5,034 nucleotides of DNA. Origin: JASBSR01 sp963847575. Lineage in GTDB: Bacteria; Pseudomonadota; Gammaproteobacteria; SZUA-229. The DNA is taken from the NCBI GenBank assembly GCA_963847575.1, contig CAWKAL010000078.1, forward strand, positions 1-5,034. Reading direction: 5' to 3'. Positions 1 through 5,034 of the stretch are shown one piece after another; within the stretch, counting starts at the first letter, position 1, and each line of letters opens with the position of its first letter. A program made the translations under genes and the position numbers. The notes under the pieces were generated by a model. That model did no database searches. It was not told the origin of the DNA and saw nothing but the letters and a program-made list of their open reading frames with translations.

Positions 1-208
1 GTTCTTGTATTGGCCTGATGGCTTCCCCGGTACCGCTACCGGCATCCAGTATTCTCGTCGGCGCCAGTTTTACGCATTGCAGTCGCTCCAGTAATCGATT
101 GCACACTTCGCGCTGCAGCACGGCCGCCGCATCATAACTTGCCGCGGCACGGTCGAAGGCGCGGCGCACACGATAAGGTTCAATAAATTGCGGTGTATTG
201 TCAGGCAT
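1..208 (-). CDS. bioC: Malonyl-[acyl-carrier protein] O-methyltransferase BioC, N-terminal part
   Basis: The visible part is the first 69 codons; the rest lies beyond the left edge. BioC is a cytoplasmic SAM-dependent enzyme that methylates the free carboxyl of malonyl-ACP, so that the fatty-acid machinery can extend it to pimeloyl-ACP methyl ester for biotin synthesis. Seen here are the family's N-terminal signature (RRAFDRAAASYDAAAVLQ, about residues 14-31) and SAM-binding motif I (ILDAGSGTGE, about residues 54-63). The ATG at 208 is the only sensible start: it gives the expected short leader before the RxAFDRAA block, and the Shine-Dalgarno upstream is weak. The gene begins 19 bases after the bioH stop on the same strand, so the two are probably co-transcribed. 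The identification is firm despite truncation; integrity of the methyltransferase core cannot be judged. Confidence 0.9.
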   Translation of the reverse strand, partial: MPDNTPQFIEPYRVRRAFDRAAASYDAAAVLQREVCNRLLERLQCVKLAPTRILDAGSGTGEAIRPIQE

Positions 209-227
209 TAAATTATTTCAATGGTTT

Positions 228-995
228 TTAGCTGGCGCGAATTCTACCGGCAAAATCCACCAGTTCCCGCAGAAAATTCTCGCCATGCGACAGAAACGGC
301 GCATGACCTGCATCGGGCTCGATTGATATTTGTATAGCCGGGTTGAGCAGTTTAAGGTTTTCTGCCAGCGCCACCGGCACCAGCGTATCACGCCCGCCCA
401 GAACCCAGCGCAACGGGCAGTCGAGCCGGGCCAGGTCTGCGCGCAGATCGGTGTGCTGCAATAAGGCTAATCCGGTTCGTAGCGCAGCTTCGCTGGCGAA
501 GCCGCGTTCATTCATGGTCCGCTGTAATTCGCGCACGGTGTGCAGCGCACGTTTATCACCCATCACCTGCAAGGCGAGAAATCGCCGCATGGTGGATTCC
601 ACACCGGTGTCGAGCATGCGCGCAAAATCATCGAACACGCTGGCGTCAACTGCCGTGGTCCAGTCGTCGCGGCGCACAAAGCACGGCGTGCTCGCAACCA
701 TGTACATTGCGGCGACGCGCTCGGGATAATCGCGCGCGAGCTGTTGTACCGCCAGCCCGCCGAGCGACCAGCCGACCCAGAGCGCCGGCCTGTGGGTCAC
801 AGCTGACAGCAGCCGGGTGTAATCATCGAGACTGTCGGCACGCACGTCTGCCATACCGCCATGGCCGGGCAGATCAACGCAGATGACGTCGAGCCAGTCG
901 GGCAGATCTGCCAGCAATGGCTGCCACACGGCACTGTTCATGGCCCAGCCATGTACCATCACACAGGTGATTTTTTGCTTCATCGCAGGCGCCAT
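228..995 (-). CDS. bioH: Pimeloyl-[acyl-carrier protein] methyl ester esterase BioH
   Basis: This is a 255-residue alpha/beta hydrolase, close to the 256 residues of E. coli BioH. The enzyme hydrolyses pimeloyl-ACP methyl ester, the product of the BioC-initiated pathway, to free pimeloyl-ACP for BioF. The oxyanion-hole HGW motif is at residues 15-17. The nucleophile elbow GWSLGG puts the catalytic serine at about 77. The acid is Asp203 in LGGRDTLVP and the histidine is His231 in AGHAPFLSH. The block ASTPCFVRRDDW matches the BioH lid region. The start at 995 gives an N-terminus of family-like length; a second in-frame ATG at 983 would shorten it by four residues, and neither has a clear ribosome binding site. 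bioC follows at 19 bases. bioF, often found upstream of bioH, is absent; plsY lies divergent instead. Confidence 0.93.
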   Translation of the reverse strand: MAPAMKQKITCVMVHGWAMNSAVWQPLLADLPDWLDVICVDLPGHGGMADVRADSLDDYTRLLSAVTHRPALWVGWSLGGLAVQQLARDYPERVAAMYMVASTPCFVRRDDWTTAVDASVFDDFARMLDTGVESTMRRFLALQVMGDKRALHTVRELQRTMNERGFASEAALRTGLALLQHTDLRADLARLDCPLRWVLGGRDTLVPVALAENLKLLNPAIQISIEPDAGHAPFLSHGENFLRELVDFAGRIRAS

Positions 996-1058
996 TCGGT
1001 TGCCGGCTGTTGTAAGCTTGCGATCTGTTCCATTCTCGCCAGGTAGATCTGTTTCAGC

Positions 1059-1673
1059 ATGACTCTGGATCCTGTATTTCTGCTTTACGCACTCGGTGGC
1101 TATCTCGTCGGTTCGGTTTCAACTGCGATCATCACCTGTAAACTCATGGCGCTGCCCGATCCGCGTGCAGTCGGCTCGAACAATCCCGGGGCGACAAACG
1201 TGCTGCGCCACGGTGGAAAAAAGGCGGCCATTATTACGCTTTTGGGCGACATGTTAAAAGGCCTGTTGCCGGTATTAGTCGCAGGCTGGCTCAGTCACCA
1301 GCCAGTCGCGATTGCGCTCACCGGGCTGGGTGCATTTCTCGGCCATCTCTACCCGGTATTTTTTGGTTTCAAAGGCGGCAAGGGCGTGGCGACTTTTTAT
1401 GGCGCGCTGCTCGGGTTTAACTGGCTGGCCGGACTGGCGGCACTGGCAGTATGGCTGCTGATGGCGTTCATATTCAGATATTCGTCACTGTCTGCGCTGG
1501 TGTCGGCGGCGAGTTCACCGCTGCTGTTGTGGCAGTTCAGTCACGACACGGCATTGCTGGCCAGTTGCAGCGTGATGGCAATCATGCTGATCTGGCGCCA
1601 CCGCAGCAATATGCGCAACCTGGTCGCCGGGCGCGAAAACAAAATCGGTACTAAAAAAACCGAAAAGGAATAA
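1059..1673 (+). CDS. plsY: Glycerol-3-phosphate acyltransferase PlsY (acyl-phosphate dependent)
   Basis: PlsY is an inner-membrane enzyme that transfers an acyl group from acyl-phosphate to glycerol-3-phosphate, making lysophosphatidic acid, the first step of phospholipid synthesis in the PlsX/PlsY route. The 204-residue product matches the family's usual length of about 200. It shows the family blocks in order: VGSNNPGATNVLR (about 38-50), GHLYPVFFGFKGGKGVAT (95-112, with the glycine-rich phosphate-binding segment) and WRHRSNMRNLVAGREN (179-194). Hydrophobic stretches near residues 5-27, 55-77, 82-104, 118-138 and 143-178 fit the multi-spanning topology. The C-terminal tail is lysine-rich. 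The ATG at 1059 fits the family N-terminus, but no good Shine-Dalgarno precedes it. The stop is 3 bases from the convergent tsaD stop, leaving no room for a separate terminator. The frame is intact. Confidence 0.95.
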   Translation: MTLDPVFLLYALGGYLVGSVSTAIITCKLMALPDPRAVGSNNPGATNVLRHGGKKAAIITLLGDMLKGLLPVLVAGWLSHQPVAIALTGLGAFLGHLYPVFFGFKGGKGVATFYGALLGFNWLAGLAALAVWLLMAFIFRYSSLSALVSAASSPLLLWQFSHDTALLASCSVMAIMLIWRHRSNMRNLVAGRENKIGTKKTEKE

Positions 1674-1676
1674 TAC

Positions 1677-2728
1677 TCAGGCCGTGGTCATCATGGGTGG
1701 CTGCAGTTCATCCATCGGCCAGCGGGCGCGCGCATCGATAGTCAGCGGCTGGTGTTCACCCGCCATCAAGCGCAGGCAACCGACGTGCGCGATCATCGCA
1801 CCGTTATCAGTACAAAACTCGATACGCGGGTAATACAGTTCAGCGCCTTCTGCCGTTGACCATTGCGGCCAGTTTTTCGACGCAGACGCAGGTTCGCACC
1901 AACACCCCCCGCGATCACCAGTCGTTTGCTGTGCAACTGCTTCAGCGCAAGCGCGTTTGCATTTAATCACCAGGGTATCCACCACGGCTTCTTCAAATGC
2001 CAGCGCGATATCGGCTGTTGCCTGCGCCGGAACTTCTGTCACTGGATTCCAGCGCCTGCATGGTATTGAGTGCAAAGGTCTTGAGCCCGCTGAAACTGAA
2101 ATCCAGCCCGGGACGATCGGTCATCGGCCGGGGAAATTTATACACGCCCGGCCGTACCCTGTTTCGCCAGTTTCGCCAGCGCCGGGCCACCCGGATAGCC
2201 CAGCCCCAGCATCTTGGCGGTTTTATCAAACGCCTCACCGGCGGCATCGTCCAGGCTCTGGCCGAGAATCTCGTATCGGCCGACGCCTTCGACCTGCGCC
2301 AGCAGGGTGTGCCCGCCCGACACCAGCAGGGCAATAAAGGGAAATTCCGGCGGGTTTGTCTTCCAGCATCGGTGCCAGCAAATGGCCTTCCATGTGGTGC
2401 ACTTCCAGCGCCGGAATGCCCAGCGCCCAGGCCAGGCTACGGCCCAGCGCATGCACCCGACATCAACGCCCCGATCAGCCCCGGGCCGGCGGTATAGGCA
2501 ATGCCATCCAGCTGATTTTGCTGGATTTCGGCCTGCTGCGAGCGCCTGCCTGATCAGCGGCAATAAATAGCGAATATGGTCGCGCGAGGCCAGTTCCGGC
2601 ACCACCCCGCCGTAGTCAGCGTGGAGTGCGACCTGGCTGTGCAGCACGTGTGACAGCAGGCCGTGCTCGCTGTCGTAAATCGCGATGCCGGTTTCATCAC
2701 AGGAGGTTTCAATGCCCAGAACAATCAT
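1677..2728 (-). CDS. tsaD: tRNA N6-adenosine threonylcarbamoyltransferase TsaD, reading frame broken by multiple frameshifts
   Basis: TsaD, with TsaB and TsaE, transfers threonylcarbamoyl to A37 of ANN-decoding tRNAs (t6A). The start matches the family (MIVLGIETSCDETGIAIYD) and is followed by HADYGGVVPELASRDH. The other family blocks lie in different frames: AYTAGPGL, the metal-binding HHMEGHLLAPMLED, ALLVSGGHT, DDAAGEAFDKTAK, FPRPMTDRPGLDFSFSGLK, FEEAVVDTLVIKCKR, RLVIAGGV, EFCTDNGAMIA and a C-terminal RWPMDELQPP. Reading through needs about eight net +1 corrections, near 2530-2533, 2443-2445, 2355-2357, 2143, 2020-2046, 1945-1954, 1879 and 1845-1851. Removing eight bases from 1052 leaves 1044, about 347 residues, near the E. 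coli length of 337. As written it cannot make active enzyme. Because the protein is conserved between shifts and the gene is usually essential, sequence error is likelier than a true pseudogene. It is divergent from rpsU. Confidence 0.9.
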
Positions 2729-2744
2729 GATTTTTCAGTTTTAC

Positions 2745-2771
2745 ACGAGTTTTTCGATGGCAGGATGTCAA
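2745..2771 (-). promoter_or_regulatory. Weak candidate promoter for tsaD
   Basis: On the minus strand a perfect TTGACA occurs at 2771-2766, about 40 bases upstream of the tsaD start at 2728. No good -10 hexamer follows at 16-18 bases; the best AT-rich candidate, TGTAAA, begins after about 20 bases. Position and the perfect -35 are suggestive, but this could be chance. Confidence 0.22.
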
Positions 2772-2789
2772 AAATGCGAAATTCGGGTT

Positions 2790-2817
2790 TTGGCTTTTAA
2801 AAATAATGCGATATACT
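2790..2817 (+). promoter_or_regulatory. Candidate sigma70 promoter of rpsU-yqeY-hemE
   Basis: A -35-like TTGGCT at 2790-2795 is separated by 16 bases from a strong -10 hexamer TATACT at 2812-2817, five of six matches to TATAAT. Transcription would start near 2824, giving a leader of about 110 bases before the rpsU ATG. The AT-rich spacer and the position upstream of a ribosomal protein gene agree with this. It was inferred by eye from hexamers; no other pair on the plus strand of this intergenic region is as good. Confidence 0.6.
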
Positions 2818-2827
2818 ACGTCGTTTC

Positions 2828-2850
2828 CCGCAGCTGTATGCGGATTTTTT
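2828..2850 (+). terminator. Terminator-like hairpin with U-run in the rpsU leader (possible attenuator)
   Basis: CCGCA (2828-2832) can pair with TGCGG (2839-2843) across a 6-base loop, and six T residues follow at 2845-2850 after a single A. This has the form of a short Rho-independent terminator. It lies only a few bases after the predicted rpsU transcription start and about 80 bases before the ATG, so if active it would act on the rpsU leader itself. The stem is only five base pairs, so it may be weak or without function. Confidence 0.35.
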
Positions 2851-2856
2851 GTGCCC

Positions 2857-2884
2857 ATTGTTATGACGCCCGATTGTTATGACG
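2857..2884. repeat. 12-bp direct repeat in the rpsU leader
   Basis: ATTGTTATGACG occurs twice without mismatch, at 2857-2868 and 2873-2884, with a 16-base period; both copies are preceded by CCC or CCCG. The pair lies between the hairpin and the ribosome binding site of rpsU. It could be a binding site read twice, part of an RNA leader, or a local duplication. No known operator was recognised. Confidence 0.75.
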
Positions 2885-2932
2885 TTTGGTTTTGGGTTTT
2901 GATTACCCTCAAGAATATTAATTGGAATATTT

Positions 2933-3163
2933 ATGCCAGCAGTCAGAGTTAAAGAAAACGAGCCTTTTGACGTTGCCCTGCGCCGCTTCAAGCGTTCCTG
3001 CGAAAAAGCCGGTGTTTTGACCGAAGTGCGCCGTCGTGAAGCTTACGAAAAGCCCACCACCGAACGCAAGCGCAAAGCCGCTGCCGCAGTCAAGCGTCAC
3101 CTGAAGAAGCTGTCGAAAGACCGCGGCCGTTTCGCCCGCTCACCTCACCAGCGTAGACGTTAA
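2933..3163 (+). CDS. rpsU: 30S ribosomal protein S21
   Basis: This small basic protein of the 30S subunit acts near the anti-Shine-Dalgarno end of 16S rRNA and helps initiation on natural mRNAs. The first 57 or so residues are almost those of E. coli S21: ENEPFDVALRRFKRSCEKAG (8-27), then EVRRREAYEKPTTERKRKA. The C-terminal tail from about residue 62 differs, is arginine-rich (FARSPHQRRR) and makes the protein 76 residues rather than 71. A weak Shine-Dalgarno (TTGGA) lies about ten bases before the ATG. It is divergent from tsaD, as in E. coli, and first in a tight plus-strand cluster, with yqeY starting 8 bases after its stop. Expression is probably set by the upstream promoter and structured leader. 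Confidence 0.97.
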   Translation: MPAVRVKENEPFDVALRRFKRSCEKAGVLTEVRRREAYEKPTTERKRKAAAAVKRHLKKLSKDRGRFARSPHQRRR

Positions 3164-3171
3164 TTCCTCCC

Positions 3172-3627
3172 ATGAGCAGCGCCCTGAAAACACAGATACA
3201 GGACGCCATGAAAGCGGCGATGAAAGCCGGCGACAAGCCCCGGCTGGCAGTCGTGCGCCTGATGCTGTCTGCGATCAAACAGGTCGAGGTCGACGAACGC
3301 ATCGAGCTGGATGATACCCGCGTCACCACCATCCTCGACAAAATGGTCAAGCAACGCCGCGAATCCATCGCCCAGTACGCACCCGCCGGTCGCGATGACC
3401 TGGTTGCCCAGGAACAGTCCGAAATCGATATCATCCAGACGTTCCTGCCACAGGCACTCAGTGCAGACGAAATCGAAGCCATTATTAATGATGCCATTAG
3501 CACAACCGGCGCCAGTTCGATCAAGGACATGGGCAAGGTGATGGGCATTATTCGCCCCCAGCTGGTCGGCCGCGCCGATATGGGTGAAGTCAGCAGCATT
3601 ATCAAATCCCGACTCAACGCAGGCTGA
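3172..3627 (+). CDS. yqeY: GatB/YqeY domain-containing protein
   Basis: The 151-residue product matches the stand-alone YqeY family, usually about 150 residues, which resembles the C-terminal tRNA-binding domain of the amidotransferase subunit GatB. The cellular role is not established; a link to tRNA or tRNA-dependent amidation is inferred from the domain alone. Family features seen are the N-terminal helix with AMKAGDKPRLAVVRLMLSAI (about 16-35), the middle segment KQRRESIAQY...GRDDLVAQEQSE, FLPQALSADEI, and the C-terminal MGKVMGIIRPQLVGRADMG (about 121-139). The start lies 8 bases after the rpsU stop in a pyrimidine stretch (TTCCTCCC) with no Shine-Dalgarno, so translation may depend on coupling to rpsU. 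Its stop is 1 base before hemE. Placement after rpsU is common in gammaproteobacteria. Confidence 0.93.
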   Translation: MSSALKTQIQDAMKAAMKAGDKPRLAVVRLMLSAIKQVEVDERIELDDTRVTTILDKMVKQRRESIAQYAPAGRDDLVAQEQSEIDIIQTFLPQALSADEIEAIINDAISTTGASSIKDMGKVMGIIRPQLVGRADMGEVSSIIKSRLNAG

Positions 3628-3628
3628 G

Positions 3629-4659
3629 ATGTCTGCCAGTCCTGCGCTGAAAAATGACCGCCTGATTCGCGCCCTGTTGCGCCAGCCGGTGGATCAGACG
3701 CCGGTGTGGATCATGCGCCAGGCCGGACGTTACCTGCCCGAATACCGTGCGAGTACGCGCAACAGGCCGGTGACTTCATGACCCTGTGCAGCACCCCGGA
3801 CCTGGCCTGCGAAGTCACATTGCAACCACTGCGCCGTTTTGCGCTGGATGCCGCTATCCTGTTTTCCGATATTCTGACCATTCCCGATGCGATGGGTCTT
3901 GGCCTGTATTTCGAGGAAGGTGAAGGCCCTAAATTCAAAACCCGGCTTAACAACGCTGCTGATATTGCGCGCCTGTCTATACCCGACCCGGAAGATGATC
4001 TCGGTTACGTGATGGACGCCGTGCGCCTGATCCGGCGCGAACTGAATGGCGATGTACCATTGATCGGCTTTGCCGGCAGCCCGTGGACGCTAGCGACCTA
4101 CATGGTGGAAGGCAGTAGCAGCAAAGCATTCTCGCGGGCCAAAGCCCTGCTGTTTGAAGATCCCGCGGCTGCACACCAGTTAATGAATGTGCTCGCCGAT
4201 TCGGTCGCGCAGTACCTGAATGCACAGATTGAAGCCGGCGCACAGGCGGTGATGGTATTCGACAGCTGGGGCGGCGCACTCAGCACTGCACACTATAAAG
4301 AGTACTCGCTGGCCTCGATGCAACGCATTGTCGATCAGCTGATCCGGGAACAAGACGGCCAGACCATACCGGTGACCTTATTTACCAAGGGTGGCGGGCT
4401 CTGGCTGGAAGATATCGCCGCCACCGGTTGCAACGCGGTCGGGCTGGACTGGGGCGTGGATATCAGCGAAGCACGCAGACGTATTGGTGACCGTGTCGCG
4501 CTGCAGGGCAACATGGATCCTGCGGTGATGGCGACATCAGCCAGCACCGTGTGTGCTGAAGCCGAGCGCATTTTGAAATCGTTCGGCCATGGCGACGGCC
4601 ATGTATTCAACCTCGGCCATGGCATCACGCCTGATATCAAACCTGGTACTGCTGGATAG
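3629..4659 (+). CDS. hemE: Uroporphyrinogen decarboxylase HemE, frameshifted near the start and truncated at the C-terminus
   Basis: HemE decarboxylates the four acetate side chains of uroporphyrinogen III to give coproporphyrinogen III in cytoplasmic heme synthesis. The start at 3629 is one base after the yqeY stop, with AGG at 3621-3623 as ribosome binding site. The first frame gives MSASPALKNDRLIRALLRQP and the active-site MRQAGRYLPEY with Arg30 and Arg34, then is lost by a net -1 (or +2) shift between about 3745 and 3762. The second frame, from QAGDFMTLC, carries LFSDILTIPDA (catalytic Asp), SPWTLATYMVEG (Tyr), FDSWGG (Ser), VTLFTKGGG, GLDW and HVFNLGHGI (His). Similarity ends at PDIKP, codon ending 4644; four unrelated-looking residues and a stop follow. 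About 25-30 usual C-terminal residues are missing. All catalytic residues are encoded, but the written gene is broken twice. Confidence 0.92.
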
Positions 4660-5034
4660 AACCTCGTTTTCTCCAGCCTCGATCCGCCCGATCGCGTGAG
4701 AAAAGAGTGCCCTGGAGAAAATAGTCGCTCTCGGGAGATTCCTCTGAATAGTGCAGTTGCAGTGTTTCAACCGGTACCGTGCCGACGTCCAACAAGCACT
4801 CGCCGGGCGAGTCCTGGGTTTTGCAGTCGACGGTGATTTGTCGCCGGGGCAGAGCGCTCGATTTGTGCCTGGTGAACCTGCCGATAATACCGGTTAAGTT
4901 CAGTTGCGGTCCTGCCATCGGCCAGGTGATACGCAGATGGTCACCGCCATATGAGCTCATCTTGACACTATTTCTGATCAGCGTGACGCCATCATGTTTG
5001 AGATCGGAAAGCACCGCGTCATCATTCAGCATCT
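4637..5034 (-). CDS. Hypothetical protein, partial, unrecognised
   Basis: An open frame runs on the minus strand from the right window edge to a TGA at 4639-4637. The first visible Met, at 5032, would give 131 residues, but the frame is open upstream and the real start may lie outside. I do not recognise a family. The sequence alternates short hydrophobic beta-like stretches (HLRITWPM, LNLTGIIGRF, ETLQLHYSEE, DYFLQGTLF) with charged segments, and shows no signal peptide, membrane segment or known motif. The last dozen or so residues are less convincing. The stop codon and final codons come from hemE sequence, so the native C-terminus is probably missing; a neighbouring frame (FSHAIGRIEAGENEVLSSS) is equally plausible there. 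No competing plus-strand frame covers the region, so coding on the minus strand is likely but unproven. Confidence 0.5.
   Translation of the reverse strand, partial: MLNDDAVLSDLKHDGVTLIRNSVKMSSYGGDHLRITWPMAGPQLNLTGIIGRFTRHKSSALPRRQITVDCKTQDSPGECLLDVGTVPVETLQLHYSEESPESDYFLQGTLFSRDRADRGWRKRGSIQQYQV
4667..4721. repeat. Inverted repeat with 10-bp arms near the hemE break
   Basis: TTTTCTCCAG at 4667-4676 is the exact reverse complement of CTGGAGAAAA at 4712-4721, with 35 bases between. It lies just after the point where hemE similarity ends and within the end of the unknown minus-strand frame. It could form a long-looped hairpin, but the arms are not GC-rich and no T-run follows, so a terminator role is doubtful. 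Confidence 0.4.

Noticed and set aside
343..806. Plus-strand open frames opposite bioH
   Set aside because: They are antisense to an intact, clearly conserved BioH frame, have no homology signal and reflect high GC content.
982..1060. Short minus-strand frame (about 26 codons) starting opposite the plsY ATG and ending in an ATGA overlap with the second bioH ATG
   Set aside because: It looks protein-like and the overlap is suggestive, but it is short, has no ribosome binding site, and resembles neither the end of BioF nor any family I know.
1671..1679. Shared terminator between convergent plsY and tsaD
   Set aside because: Only three bases separate the stops and no hairpin with a T-run was found at the ends of either gene.
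2235..2456. Separate small minus-strand gene inside tsaD
   Set aside because: Its sequence (GRSLAWALGIPALEVHHMEG) is the missing middle of TsaD in a shifted frame, not an independent gene.
2834..2850. Possible LexA box in the rpsU promoter region, starting with CTGTATG
   Set aside because: Only the CTGT half is present; the matching ACAG half-site is missing, and the same bases form the hairpin.
3090..3617. Long minus-strand frame opposite yqeY and the rpsU end
   Set aside because: It is a serine/arginine-rich antisense shadow of the conserved YqeY frame with no recognisable motif.

Overview
The window looks like a piece of a gammaproteobacterial chromosome of moderately high GC. The evidence is a malonyl-ACP methyltransferase/pimeloyl-ACP esterase pair of the BioC/BioH type, E. 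coli-like PlsY, TsaD, S21 and HemE proteins, and a plsY(+) / tsaD(-) / rpsU(+) arrangement that resembles the E. coli order. No tRNA, rRNA, CRISPR array or insertion sequence was seen.

Layout from left to right. The 5' end of bioC (minus, cut by the window edge) follows bioH (minus); together they cover the pimeloyl-ester arm of biotin synthesis. Divergent from bioH is plsY (plus), the acyl-phosphate:glycerol-3-phosphate acyltransferase. Three bases beyond plsY, convergent to it, is tsaD (minus), the essential tRNA t6A enzyme. Its reading frame is broken by about eight net +1 shifts, all within roughly 690 bases, although the encoded protein is otherwise well conserved. A roughly 200-base divergent intergenic region then carries a sigma70-like promoter, a terminator-like hairpin and a 12-bp tandem repeat ahead of rpsU (S21). 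rpsU, yqeY and hemE follow on the plus strand with gaps of 8 and 1 bases, so they probably form one transcription unit. hemE has one frameshift near its start and stops about 25-30 residues short of the usual C-terminus. From about 4645 to the end there is a different sequence with an unrecognised ORF on the minus strand. The stop codon of that ORF lies inside hemE-derived sequence, which marks a likely breakpoint or chimeric join.

Functionally this is housekeeping DNA: biotin and heme cofactor synthesis, phospholipid synthesis, tRNA modification and translation. I see no convincing new system. The points worth attention are the clustered frameshifts in tsaD, the broken end of hemE, hemE standing where dnaG is usually found after rpsU-yqeY, and the structured rpsU leader. 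The frameshifts and the hemE break together make sequence or assembly quality a serious concern here.
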